From Serripes groenlandicus (Eukaryota > Mollusca > Bivalvia > Cardiida > Cardiidae): DNA of 64,000 bases. Shown here piece after piece: positions 28,401-41,400 of this stretch. Below the pieces are notes generated by a model. The model ran no database searches. It was not told the origin of the DNA and worked only from the letters and a program-made list of their open reading frames with translations. The position numbers and the translations under genes are program-made. Location: assembly GCA_031761405.1 (NCBI GenBank), contig JASEVX010000011.1, forward strand, positions 19,056,303 through 19,120,302. The letters are read 5' to 3'. Position 1 is the first letter of the stretch, and the number at the start of each line of letters is the position of its first letter.

Positions 28401-31400
28401 TTTATTATATTAATGGCGGTGAATTTATTTAATAGATTGAAATACATTGTGGCAAAAAGTTGAAATTGCTCATGATGAGCAATTTCTCCTTGTGTCACAA
28501 TGATTTAAAGAATCGTTTACTTCATAGGTGTCAGAAAAAAGCGTCTATATTTGGAAAACGAGGTTAATTTATCTAAGTTTTGTGATTCCGTTACGGAGAG
28601 GCAATAAGACCCTGTATCGCGAAACGTTGTTGTTTTTTATTCTAGATTTGAGACCGAGATAAAGAACCTCAATTTATTATCCCATGGACACATGATGAAC
28701 GGTATGGCGACCTGTCATTCGCTTACGATCATTGAAGGACAACTCAGCGGAGATCCCCTGGAACTCATCATCTTTGAGTCCATAGGATGGGTTAGTACTT
28801 GTTCCATTTAACTTTATCTATGTTATTTATTAATTTATTTATCTTTTTATATGATTTATTTAATTATCTATTTATACTTGTTCTCTTTCATATTCATTTC
28901 ATTCAATTTACTTATTTCATTAATTATATTTAGTTATTTATTTATTTATTTATCCAGGATGAGTGTATTCAATTTGATACACTCAACCTGATTTATCCAA
29001 AGACATAATAAACATATGTATTATTATGCCTTTGATTTACCTATTTATCGTCTGTTAATTCATGTATTGTATGTCAATTATTCGTATGTACATGTATATG
29101 TTGTATTTATTTTGTCGGTAAACCATATGTGTTTAAGTCAATGAATGATAGAAACGAAGTAACCCGATGGGAAAATGGGTATTATAAATAAATAGTCGGT
29201 TTCACTTGTTGAGAAAAAAAAAAATGAAGACAATGTACAATATCATAAAAGGTTTTTACATGTATCATTGTCATATCTGAATTGTTTCAGCTTCAGATGT
29301 TTGTAAGAATTCAGGAAGTTGCGCTGTTGATCAAAGTCTGTCTTGCATCACCATAAACACATACCAATTGTAGGGATGCTGATGAATTTATTCGTTGATC
29401 GCGAACAACCAAATGAGACGTTCCACGAGAAAACCAACATTGTGGCCTCTGCGTAATGTATCGACCCATATCAGCCTGCGTAGTCTGCGCAGGCTAATCC
29501 GGACCGACACGTTCCGTCTCAGGGGTATAGAGAGGTATAGACTCTAGAGTAATGATTCCTGAAACAGACAATTTACAGGAGGCGAAAAGAGTCTGTCCGG
29601 GTTAACGTGCGCAAGCTGATCTGGGTAGATACTTTACGCCGAGTCCACAATGTTGGTTTTTCTCGCGGGACGGCTCATATGTTAATGCAGATATGGTGTG
29701 GATAAACCTTGTTGATTAATTTATTAATTAATACATCAATTAAATGATTAAATTTTTGTTGTATTCATTACAGGAGTTTAATGAACCTGGTCCAGAAGAG
29801 TCTTCCAATTTTGATATGATTTGTCCGGTGATTGTTAAACCTAAATCATCGCCAAGTAAACCAAATTACGACAGTACTTCAGGATTTCAGGTAATATTTA
29901 CGACAGTTCTACAGGATTTCAGGTAATATTTACGACAGTACTACAGGATTTCAGGTAATATTTACGACAGTACTACAGGATTTCTGGTAATATTTACGAC
30001 ACTTTTACAGGACTTCAGGTAATATTTACGACACTTCTACAGGACTTCAGGTAATATTTACGACATTACTACAGGATTTCAGGTAATATATACGACAGTA
30101 CTATAGGATTTCAGGTAATATTTACGACAGTACTACAGGCTATCAGGTAATATTTACGACAGTACTACAGGCTTTCAGGTAATATTTACGACAGTACTAC
30201 AGGATTTCAGGTAATATATACGACAGTACTACAGGATTTCAGGTAATATTTACGACAGTACTACAGGATTTCAGGTAATATTTACGACAGTACTACAGAA
30301 TGTCAGGTAATTGTACGACAGTACTACAGGATTTCAGGTAATATTTAATTCAATACCACAGGATATATATACAACGATGTGAAACAATTTCAGGTAAAAT
30401 GACAACTTAGACTCAGGCTTTAAGATAAAAACATGACAGTAAAAGGCTTTAAAGGTAACATAATTGACAAAGTGCTTCTGGTAAAACTATATCAAACTAC
30501 CCTAGAAGTTCAGGTAAAATTGCGACATTATTTTCAAAAGTATTTTTATGTAAAACAAATCAGTCATATTTCGAAGGATATTTATGTGAGCGGCGTTTTG
30601 CATTTGGGACCAATTAAGATCCAGATCAGGCAGCGCATTCGCATAGGCTGATCTGACTCTGTACTATTCGCCAATAAGTTACAGAAGTCTTCAAGGATCA
30701 TTCTGTAAAGCAGTATCCATTTGGGTCCTTTAGCAATATATTCAAAAGTTGTCTGCAGGTGTTGTGTTTAACTGCGTCTGCATTGGGGAAAGTATTACAA
30801 CCTTGTTATATATTACAGATAAATTCGGATGAAATCGGAATCATTCGGCAGTTTACGTTTTCCTCAAGTTTACAACGAATGTCAGTTATTACACGGAATC
30901 TTGGAGACGATCATTTCAACATTTATACCAAAGGCGCTCCAGAAATGATTGTATCACTCTGCGTCAGAGATACAGGTAATAACCTATATTTCAACATATA
31001 CCCGTCCAATTACAAGTTCTATTTATTATACACTACACAAATATTAGCAGGCCTGTTATTTTGCTTTGATCGAATACGACAATCGTCAACCATCATCGTC
31101 AATCATCATCATCATCACCATCAGCATTGTTGTCATCATCATCATCACCACCATCATTATTATCATCATCACTATCCTCATATGTATCGACATCATCATC
31201 TTTATTGTTATTATGATAATGTACCGCTTGTATCTACAGTCAATATTCATCATAATCATCATCATCGTCACCATCATCATCATCCTTATCATCATCTCAA
31301 TTCCCATCTTTTCAACAACCATGTTAGGTTCATGCACGCATTGTATCTACGACTTATGTAGCCGTTTTATGTACAAGTTCAAATCCAGTTTATGTATCTA

Positions 31401-32530
31401 GTGTATTTGCAGTTCATGTATATATTGCTTCCACAGTGCATGTATCCATTGTAGGTTAAGTACATGTACCCATTGTATCTACAGTTCATGTAGCCATTGA
31501 ATCTACAGTTTCATGTTCAGTTTATGTATCCAGTGTGTGCTTAGTTCATGTATCTATTGCATCTACAGTGCATGTATCCACCGCATCTTTAGTTTATGTT
31601 CCCATTGTATGTACAGTTCATGTATCCATTGTATACTTAGTTCATGTATCCATTATATGCTTAGTTCATGTATCTATTACATCTACATTTCATGTATCCA
31701 TTGTATGCTTAGTTCATGTATCTATTACTTCTACATTTCATGTATCTTTTACATCTACATTTCATGTATCCATTGTATGCTTATTTAATGTATATTTTGC
31801 ATCTACAGTTCATGTATCCATTGTATGTACAGTTTATGTATCCATTGTATGTACAGTTTATATTTTCTTTGTATGTATCCACAGTTCCCGACGATTTTCA
31901 GACCATGTTGATGGCCTACACCAGACACGGATATAGAGTGTTAGCTGTAGCCTACAAACCTTTACCTGTAAAACTAAAATATACAAAATTACAACGCATA
32001 CAACGGTAAGTGGAATTATTGCAGTACATACTTGTCCGTCCAAACCTGTATAATCGATCCTAAATCGTTATTGTAGAGATTCCAATATTATGTCTAGCCT
32101 GTTTTCAAAGTTGTCTAGCGTATATTTGCTGTTGGTGGGAAACGATTAAAATGGGTAATCTCTAGGAATTATAATGTTATTACTCCTTGTTTGCCATATA
32201 GTTCCATATTTTACCTAGATACATTCAACTTAAACATGAGGGTGTTCGAGGGAACACCTGTTTGGCGTGTCAATAACCAATCCGATCTGTCAGTCAAAGA
32301 GCGACTGACCGATTGACAAACGACACAGAAGTACATTCTAAGTGCCGCGCTTCCTTACAGACCGACGACACATTTTTTTGAATATTCCAAATTAGGTATT
32401 GATTAAAAGAACACATATCTAATTGCATATTGGCACTCGCTATCACGAAATCGTATATGTCGAAGGATTTTTGTGTCACCTGCGTAGCATGGTAGGCACT
32501 TAGGGATTACTTTTTTTTTGTCCGGCGTCT

Positions 32531-32561
<31 letters not shown>

Positions 32562-35500
32562 GTCACACTTGTTCGTCACGTTTTCAAATAACTTTTTTTC
32601 TACTCAAAGGATTACATTGAAACTTCTGACAAATGTTTATATCAATGTGCGTGATGGGTTCACAAAAGGGGGTTAATCCAAATATTTTTATATCAGAGTT
32701 ATTGCCCCTTTTCTGTCAAAAATTAAAATTTTCTGACAAGGCCCCGGCAGGTGACACACGTGCTCCGGGGAGCACTCCATTCTAGTTTTATCACCAAATC
32801 GCTTAATATTTTTCAATGTGACCCCGTTCGTGTGAAAAGGTACAATTTGGAATTTTGCATACAGTGGCATAACTAGTTGAATATTCTAAAGAACACAGAT
32901 CTAAATGCATAATGGCACTCGCTATCACAAAATCGTATATGTCGACATGCCGCTTATGTCGAAGGATTTAAAATATTTTGATGTGGGCCCGATCGTGTGA
33001 AAAGGTATAATTTGGAATATTGCATATAGTTGCATAACTAGTTAAATATTCAGAACACATATCTAAATGCATAATGGCACTCGCTATCACAAAATCGTAT
33101 ATGTCGACATGCCGCTTATGTCGAAGGATTTAAAATATTTCGATGTGAGCCCGATCGTGTGAAAAGGTGTAATTTGGAATTGTGCATACTCATAGTGTAT
33201 GTTAAGATTGCATTGTACGTCATCTTCACTAGCTACTTCGTACATAAGCATTCCCACAAGTACGGTTATGTAGTGGACTAAATGAGCCGTCCCGCGAGAA
33301 AACCAACATTGTGGTCTCTGCGTAAAGCATCGACCCGTATCAGCTTAAGCATGCCACACAGTCGTATCTGGATATACATGTTTCGCCTCCTGTGGATTTA
33401 CTGTTTCAGGAATCATTACTCTATACCTCTTATCCCCCTGAGACGGAATGTGTCGGCCCGGATCAGTCTGCGCGGACTGCGCAGGCTGATTTGGGTCGAT
33501 ACATTACGCAGAGGCCATAATGTTGGTTTTCTCGCGGGACGGCTCAAACACCCTTGACTTCCGAAGATGCTTGTACGTCTGCGGATGGACAGACTGATCT
33601 AAATTGTTACTATCCACACACGCCAACTTGTACCCTTTCCAATAGTTTCGATCCCCCATGCAATTCTATCTCGAAGTTCGTTCATTTTTAATTGACCTTT
33701 TCCAATAGTTTCGATCCCCACATGCAATTCTATCTCGAAGTTCGTTCATTTTTAATTGACCTTTTCCAATAGTTTCGATCCCCACATGCAATTCTATCTC
33801 GAAGTTCGTTCATTTTTAATTGACCTTTTCCAATAGTTTCGATCCCCACATGCAATTCTATCTCGAAGTTCGTTCATTTTTAATTGACCTTTTCCAATAG
33901 TTTCGATCCCCACATGCAATTCTATCTCGAAGTTCGTTCATTTTTAATTGACCTTTTCCAATAGTTTCGATCCCCCATGCAATTCTATCTCGAAGTTCGT
34001 TCATTTTTAATTGACCTTTTCCAATAGTTTCGATCCCCACATGCAATTCTATCTCGAAGTTCGTTCATTTTTAATTGACCTTTTCCAATAGTTTCGATCC
34101 CCACATGCAATTCTATCTCGAAGTTCGTTCATTTTTAATTGACCTTTTCCAATAGTTTCGATCCCCACATGCAATTCTATCTCGAAGTTCGTTCATTTTT
34201 AATTGACCTTTTCCAATAGTTTCGATCCCCCATGCAATTCTATCTCGAAGTTCGTTCATTTTTAATTGACCTTTTCCAATAGTTTCGATCCCCACATGCA
34301 ATTCTATCTCGAAGTTCGTTCATTTTTAATTGACCTTTTCCAATAGTTTCGATCCCCACATGCAATTCTATCTCGAAGTTCGTTCATTTTTAATTGACCT
34401 TTTCCAATAGTTTCGATCCCCCATGCAATTCTATCTCGAAGTTCGTTCATTTTTAATTGACCTTTTCCAATAGTTTCGATCCCCACATGCAATTCTATCT
34501 CGAAGTTCGTTCATTTTTAATTGACCTTTTCCAATAGTTTCGATCCCCACATGCAATTCTATCTCGAAGTTCGTTCATTTTTAATTGACCTTTTCCAATA
34601 GTTTCGATCCCCACATGCAATTCTATCTCGAAGTTCGTTCATTTTTAATTGACCTTTTCCAATAGTTTCGATCCCCCATGCAATTCTATCTCGAAGTTCG
34701 TTCATTTTTAATTGACCTTTTCCAATAGTTTCGATCCCCACATGCAATTCTATCTCGAAGTTCGTTCATTTTTAATTGACCTTTTCCAATAGTTTCGATC
34801 CCCACATGCAATTCTATCTCGAAGTTCGTTCATTTTTAATTGACCTTTTCCAATAGTTTCGATCCCCCATGCAATTCTATCTCGAAGTTCGTTCATTTTT
34901 AATTGACCTTTTCCAATAGTTTCGATCCCCACATGCAATTCTATCTCGAAGTTCGTTCATTTTTAATTGACCTTTTCCAATAGTTTCGATCCCCACATGC
35001 AATTCTATCTCGAAGTTCGTTCATTTTTAATTGACCTTTTCCAATAGTTTCGATCCCCACATGCAATTCTATCTCGAAGTTCGTTCATTTTTAATTGACC
35101 TTTTCCAATAGTTTCGATCCCCACATGCAATTCTATCTCGAAGTACGTTCATTTTTAATTGACCTTTTCCAATAGTTTCGATCCCCCATGCAATTCTATC
35201 TCGAAGTTCGTTCATTTTTAATTGACCTTTTCCAATAGTTTCGATCCCCACATGCAATTCTATCTCGAAGTTCGTTCATTTTTAATTGACCTTTTCCAAT
35301 AGTTTCGATCCCCCATGCAATTCTATCTCGAAGTTCGTTCATTTTTAATTGACCTTTTCCAATAGTTTCGATCCCCACATGCAATTCTATCTCGAAGTTC
35401 GTTCATTTTTAATTGACCTTTTCCAATAGTTTCGATCCCCACATGCAATTCTATCTCGAAGTTCGTTCATTTTTAATTGACCTTTTCCAATAGTTTCGAT

Positions 35501-38357
35501 CCCCACATGCAATTCTATCTCGAAGTTCGTTCATTTTTAATTGACCTTTTCCAATAGTTTCGATCCCCCATGCAATTCTATCTCGAAGTTCGTTCATTTT
35601 TAATTGACCTTTTCCAATAGTTTCGATCCCCACATGCAATTCTATCTCGAAGTTCGTTCATTTTTAATTGACCTTTTCCAATAGTTTCGATCCCCCATGC
35701 AATTCTATCTCGAAGTTCGTTCATTTTTAATTGACCTTTTCCAATAGTTTCGATCCCCACATGCAATTCTATCTCGAAGTTCGTTCATTTTTAATTGACC
35801 TTTTCCAATAGTTTCGATCCCCACATGCAATTCTATCTCGAAGTTCGTTCATTTTTAATTGACCTTTTCCAATAGTTTCGATCCCCCATGCAATTCTATC
35901 TCGAAGTTCGTTCATTTTTAATTGACCTTTTCCAATAGTTTCGATCCCCCATGCAATTCTATCTCGAAGTTCGTTCATTTTTAATTGACCTTTTCCAATA
36001 GTTTCGATCCCCACATGCAATTCTATCTCGAAGTTCGTTCATTTTTAATTGACCTTTTCCAATAGTTTCGATCCCCCATGCAATTCTATCTCGAAGTTCG
36101 TTCATTTTTAATTGACCTTTTCCAATAGTTTCGATCCCCACATGCAATTCTATCTCGAAGTTCGTTCATTTTTAATTGACCTTTTCCAATAGTTTCGATC
36201 CCCCATGCAATTCTATCTCGAAGTTCGTTCATTTTTAATTGATTCCACAAGTCTTCGATATCAAGATAATACGTTTCGTGTTTCAATGTNNNNNNNNNNN
36301 NNNNNNNNNNNNNNNNNNNNNNNNNNNNNNNNNNNNNNNNNNNNNNNNNNNNNNNNNNNNNNNNNNNNNNNNNNNNNNNNNNNNNNNNNNNNNNNNNNNN
36401 NNNNNNNNNNNNNNNNNNNNNNNNNNNNNNNNNNNNNNNNNNNNNNNNNNNNNNNNNNNNNNNNNNNNNNNNNNNNNNNNNNNNNNNNNTTGGAGTATTG
36501 GAGTACTGTGACCTCAATGACACTATTATTCTCCCGTAAAATTCCAGTGACCAGGTAGAGGCGCGGTTTGACGTTTCTCGGTTTAATTGTGATGGAAAAT
36601 AGACTTAAACCCGAGACCACACCAGCCGTCCGTCAACCTCCTGGATGCAAATATCAGAACGATCATGGTAACAGGTAATTTGTAATGATTTTCCGTCTTA
36701 TTCCCTGAAAACCCTTAATAGTTTGTTTGTTTTGGGGTTTTTAACCCTTTCCCTCATATAGACGCTTTCTGACGCCTCTGCAACAGACGGCTTTTTGAAA
36801 ACATAGTAACAAAAGAAGAAATTGCACAAACGTGCAATTTCTCCTTTTGTCACAATGGTTTCCACTTTTAGTCATAGGTTATCCATTCAATTATAGAGAT
36901 TTTCCATTAATTGACAAAATATGTTCAAAGTCGTCTGCTGTGCAGAATTGTCGTATGACGGGAAAGGGTTAAGGCGGCTTGCAACAGCTAAGGTCATATC
37001 GCGACGAATAGGAAAGATGATATTGGTCACACACCTTATATTTACATCGATACAAAAATATACAAGGTAAGAAACCAATACATCTCAACCTGCAGGAGCT
37101 CAAGAGTTGCATTGACTCCAATATGAACGTTCAGACCCATTTAGCCTGCTCCAACGGTTCAAGTAATGGTCAAGACTGTGGCTGTCATCCTTATTGCGCA
37201 TCCCCCAGCCACACGGGGCACTACACATAGTGTGTACTTGGCAAACATATTGATTTATCACATGACAATGCTTGTATCCGATGTAATATACCCATTACGT
37301 ATTTCTTTATCTGTGTCACGTGTAATATAACATGACCGAATCACTATTTGTGTATTCATCCGCGAATGTTTACAAAATGGCTCGAGAACGTGTACCCGGT
37401 AAACACAAACGTCACGATAGATGGACGAGGTAACGGGACCATTATCGGTCATAAAAATATATTTTGTGTGATTAGTTAACAGTCATTAAGTATTACATGT
37501 TGGGACTATTTTCTCACCGCTAAAACCCGTCTTTCTTAGTGTGTTTCGTCATGTGATAAAAAGAATATGACATTCGTTGTCATTTTATAAAGTTTTATTA
37601 AACTCGTCCAAGAAATGTGTTATTAAACTCGCCAAAGGCTCGTTTTAATAACACATTTAGTGTACTCGTTTAATACAACTTTATATAAAATGACAACTCG
37701 TGTCAGATCCTATATATCTTATATCAGGTACAGATTCCTTGAACAGTAATATGCTTCTTTTAAAACATAAACTGCTACATATTTTTTTCAGTTTCCTAGT
37801 CTAATACCGGTTTATCGACACAGGAATCATAAACAAATGAACTGTCGCAGTTATACAGTATACAGTTATATATAACTGTTGTAAACAGCATAACACCCTA
37901 ATAAAACATACTATTTTCACATTTTCCAAATATATTATCCCTAAAGAGAACAAACACATTTCGAAATCACCAAAATGTTTAAATTACTCTTACACTTACA
38001 GGGGATAACATGTTGACAGCGATGAGTGTGGCGCGTGAATGCGAGATGGTAGGCCCAGATGCTTCTCTTATACTCGTCCAGGCGTTACCCCCGGGGATGG
38101 ACGATCGGGGGAACACGACATCAGCACCCACATTAGAGTTTGTATATTCCGATCCACCCGAGGAAGGATTACAGAGACACAAACCATCATTTTCTGGCGA
38201 GGTACACGTATTTCGGTGCAATAAACCTAAAGTTACGAGAAAATACATCTCTCTCTGTGTCTCTTTCTTTCTCTGTATAACTATTTCTGTCTGTCTGTAT
38301 GTCTGTCTGTCTGTTGTCTGTGTCTCTACATATATATACATTTCTCTCTCCATATAT

Positions 38358-38402
<45 letters not shown>

Positions 38403-41400
38403 CTCTCTCTCTCTCTCTCTCGTCTCTCTCTCTCTCGTCTCTCTCTCTCTCTAATAAATAAATAAATGAAGATCAATAATCTGTTATCATTATCATTATT
38501 ATTATCAGAAGAAGTAGTAGTAACAGAAGTATTTATTATTATTATCATCATTATTTTATTATTTTTATCATCATCATTATTATCATTACAGAAACAACTG
38601 ATATTGGACCCGGAGTTGGGCAGTAAACCAGATAAATACCATTTTGCCGTGACTGGTAAATCCTGGGCCGTGCTACGAGAATATTTCCCTACGTTAATAC
38701 CAAAGGTAAACAAGTAACGTATACATTCCCCTATCCCACTGAATTCCTAGAGTGGCCCTCCTTCACACACACATTCTTCCCAGGCGCGATTGGCTACCTT
38801 TCCTCGTATACTGTCAAGCCCATTAGCTTCACCACAACATTCTTCCCCAGGCGATTGGCTACCTTTCCTCATATACTGTCAGCCCATTGGCTTCACACAA
38901 CATTCTTCCCAGGTGATTGGCTATCTTTCCTCGTATACTGTCCATTGGCGGAAGACGAATGTTACTTTTTTTACAATAACATTTGAGCCGTCCCGAGAGA
39001 AAAAAAAACCATAATGGCCTCTGCGTAATGTATCGACACAGGTCAGCCTGTGCAGTCCGCGCAGACTGATCTGGGCCAACACATTCCGTCTCAGGATGAT
39101 AGAGGTATAAAGTAATGATTCCTGAAACAGAAAATCTACAGGAGGCGAAAAGTGTCTATCCGGGTAAGCCTGCGAGGCATGCTTAGGCTGATCCGGGTTG
39201 ATACTTTACGCAGAGTCCACAATGTTGGTTTTCTCGCGGGACGGCCTCAATTATATTATGTCAATCACTGGAAAGATTAAATCGAGGGCTTGGCGTGAAA
39301 CAGTTGTAACTAAAAACCTATTTTGAAAACCCTGGTTTAGGGGCAGTTTTGACCCCTTTGTAAACAATGCAAATTTATGTGCCATTGCTCAGAACGAGCA
39401 ATGGCACCTAAATTTCCATTGTTTACCAAGAAAAAAGATTTAACACTTTTAAAGACTTTATGGCGAGGTGATTAACCTTGGTAAAAAAATACCAATTTCA
39501 GTTACAACCGTTTCACGCCAAGCCCCTCGAAATGACGGAGGCGGGGTTTGAAGGACACGTCCGTTTGATTGATACCGCAATCGGGCCCTCGACCAATCGC
39601 ATGACAGTATTGTTTGGGGTTTAACGCCGTTTTCAACAATGTTTCTTTCATTCAAATCACGGCGGCTAGTTTACCTGTATTTTCTGGCTTTCTCACACCA
39701 GTACTCCACACAACATTCTTCCCAAGCAACTGGATGCTTTACCACATTGTCTGTTAGCCCATTGGTGGAGCGAATGAGGAATGACGCTTGTCACGATGTC
39801 TTTTATCAAATATGTCAGAAAGAATGTTGGCCGAGCTGAGGTTCGAACTTACTACCCCTGGATTGACAGCCCGCTCGCATGACAGAAGAACCTTACAATA
39901 AATTGAAAATATTCGACACAAATTCGTCTTTACATAGTTCCTAGAACTCTATAATCTAGTCCCCTGTCGGCCATTGTTATGGGCCTTTTTTTTTTAAAAC
40001 GTCTAAAGAGAGAGATCAGATTAAATATCACGAAACAATTATATGTGCAAAATTAATTGAATCAAGAATATGATACAATCAGATAAAACAAATCTTCGTC
40101 AAACTCAAATTCCTTTGTGTACCAAAATTGTCACAATTAAAATCGGGGCAAAATAAAAAATGCCATTATCAATGAAAGTATCATTTCCAACTCCTTCGCT
40201 GCCAAACGCAATTTAAGATGTTTGCAAACAATACAGATTCAGGTGAGACGAGCTGTCTTTCCTCAAATATTGCATTGTTTGCCACTTAGACATTAAATTT
40301 TACCAAATTCCCTGTTGGACGAAACATGATGGTGTCTAATTTTAAATATGGAAGAGTCGACTTTGTGAAATTTGCCAGTGAAAGAGTTAATAAAATTAAA
40401 ATCAATGTTGAAAAATGAGAAATTACTCGTGATGAACAGCATTTTCAAATGTCTTCTGCTGAAGATGCATCAAAATGCATCTGTACGTGGAAAAGGGACC
40501 CGGCCGGGTAGCTCAATTGGTAGCGTATCTGACTCGTGATCTGGAGGTCACGGGTTCGATACCCGGTTGCGGCGACATTCTTTCGGGCGATGTTTTCCAT
40601 TGCCTCTCACCTCTGATCTATGTGAGAAAGTAGTCAGTGGCTTCGAAAGAATGTTGTGTAAGTACTGGTGTGTGAAAGCCAGGAAAACATGGGTAGGTGC
40701 ACGGACCGCCGTGATATGACCAAAGCTGTTGAAAGCAAACAAACAAACAAAACAAACGTGGAAAAGGGCTCAATGGAAAATGATACATGGATAGACAATG
40801 AACATGTTTTTTTACAGATTGTGTTTAAAGGGACAGTGTTCGCCAGAATGTCACCGGACCAAAAAGCCCAGTTAGTCGAAAGTCTGCAGGACGAGGGGTA
40901 AATATACACAAAATAACATTGATCACTTGGAAAATTAAGAGATTTTCCAAATATATATTTTGTTCACTTTTCTAAGAACGAAATCCAAGCTGTAACTAAC
41001 TTCCTAACTGATGTTTTAAACCTTTTCCACTCGAAGAAGCATTTTAAGGCATCTGAAACCGACGACTTTGTTAAAACATTGTGGTAAAAGTAACAATTGG
41101 TTATAATGGGCAGTTATCAAATTAATCTGCTGCAGATTTGTTGTATTTTGGAAACGGTTAAACTATCAGAATATACCAAGTTACCAGATCGAAATCCATA
41201 CTGTCTAAGGAAAAGGGTGCTCAGATATTTTATTGCATGCATAACCTTAATTGATTTATTGATTGGTGTACCGTATTTAACCATTTTTGAGTAATATCAC
41301 GGCGGCCACTGTTTTTACCCGTGTATTTCCTGGCTTTCTCACACCAAAACTCAACACAAGTCGTTCCAAGCAACTGGCTTCATTTTATACGACCGTTTTT

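Noticed and set aside
30759..31361. 200-codon open frame with a His-rich tail
   Set aside because: Contains exon 16, then reads through the donor into a CAT microsatellite.
33633..36240. CRISPR-like regular array
   Set aside because: The whole unit is repeated with no unique spacers, in a eukaryotic intron; it is a satellite.
36205..36620. Open frames crossing the gap
   Set aside because: They consist mostly of N and have no support.
37979..38713. 244-codon minus-strand open frame with Arg/Glu repeats
   Set aside because: Antisense of exons 19-20 joined through a TC microsatellite.
40499..40575. Possible tRNA gene (A box, B box, anticodon-like CGT)
   Set aside because: It continues directly into the SINE body and an AAAC tail, and the stems pair poorly; it is a SINE head.
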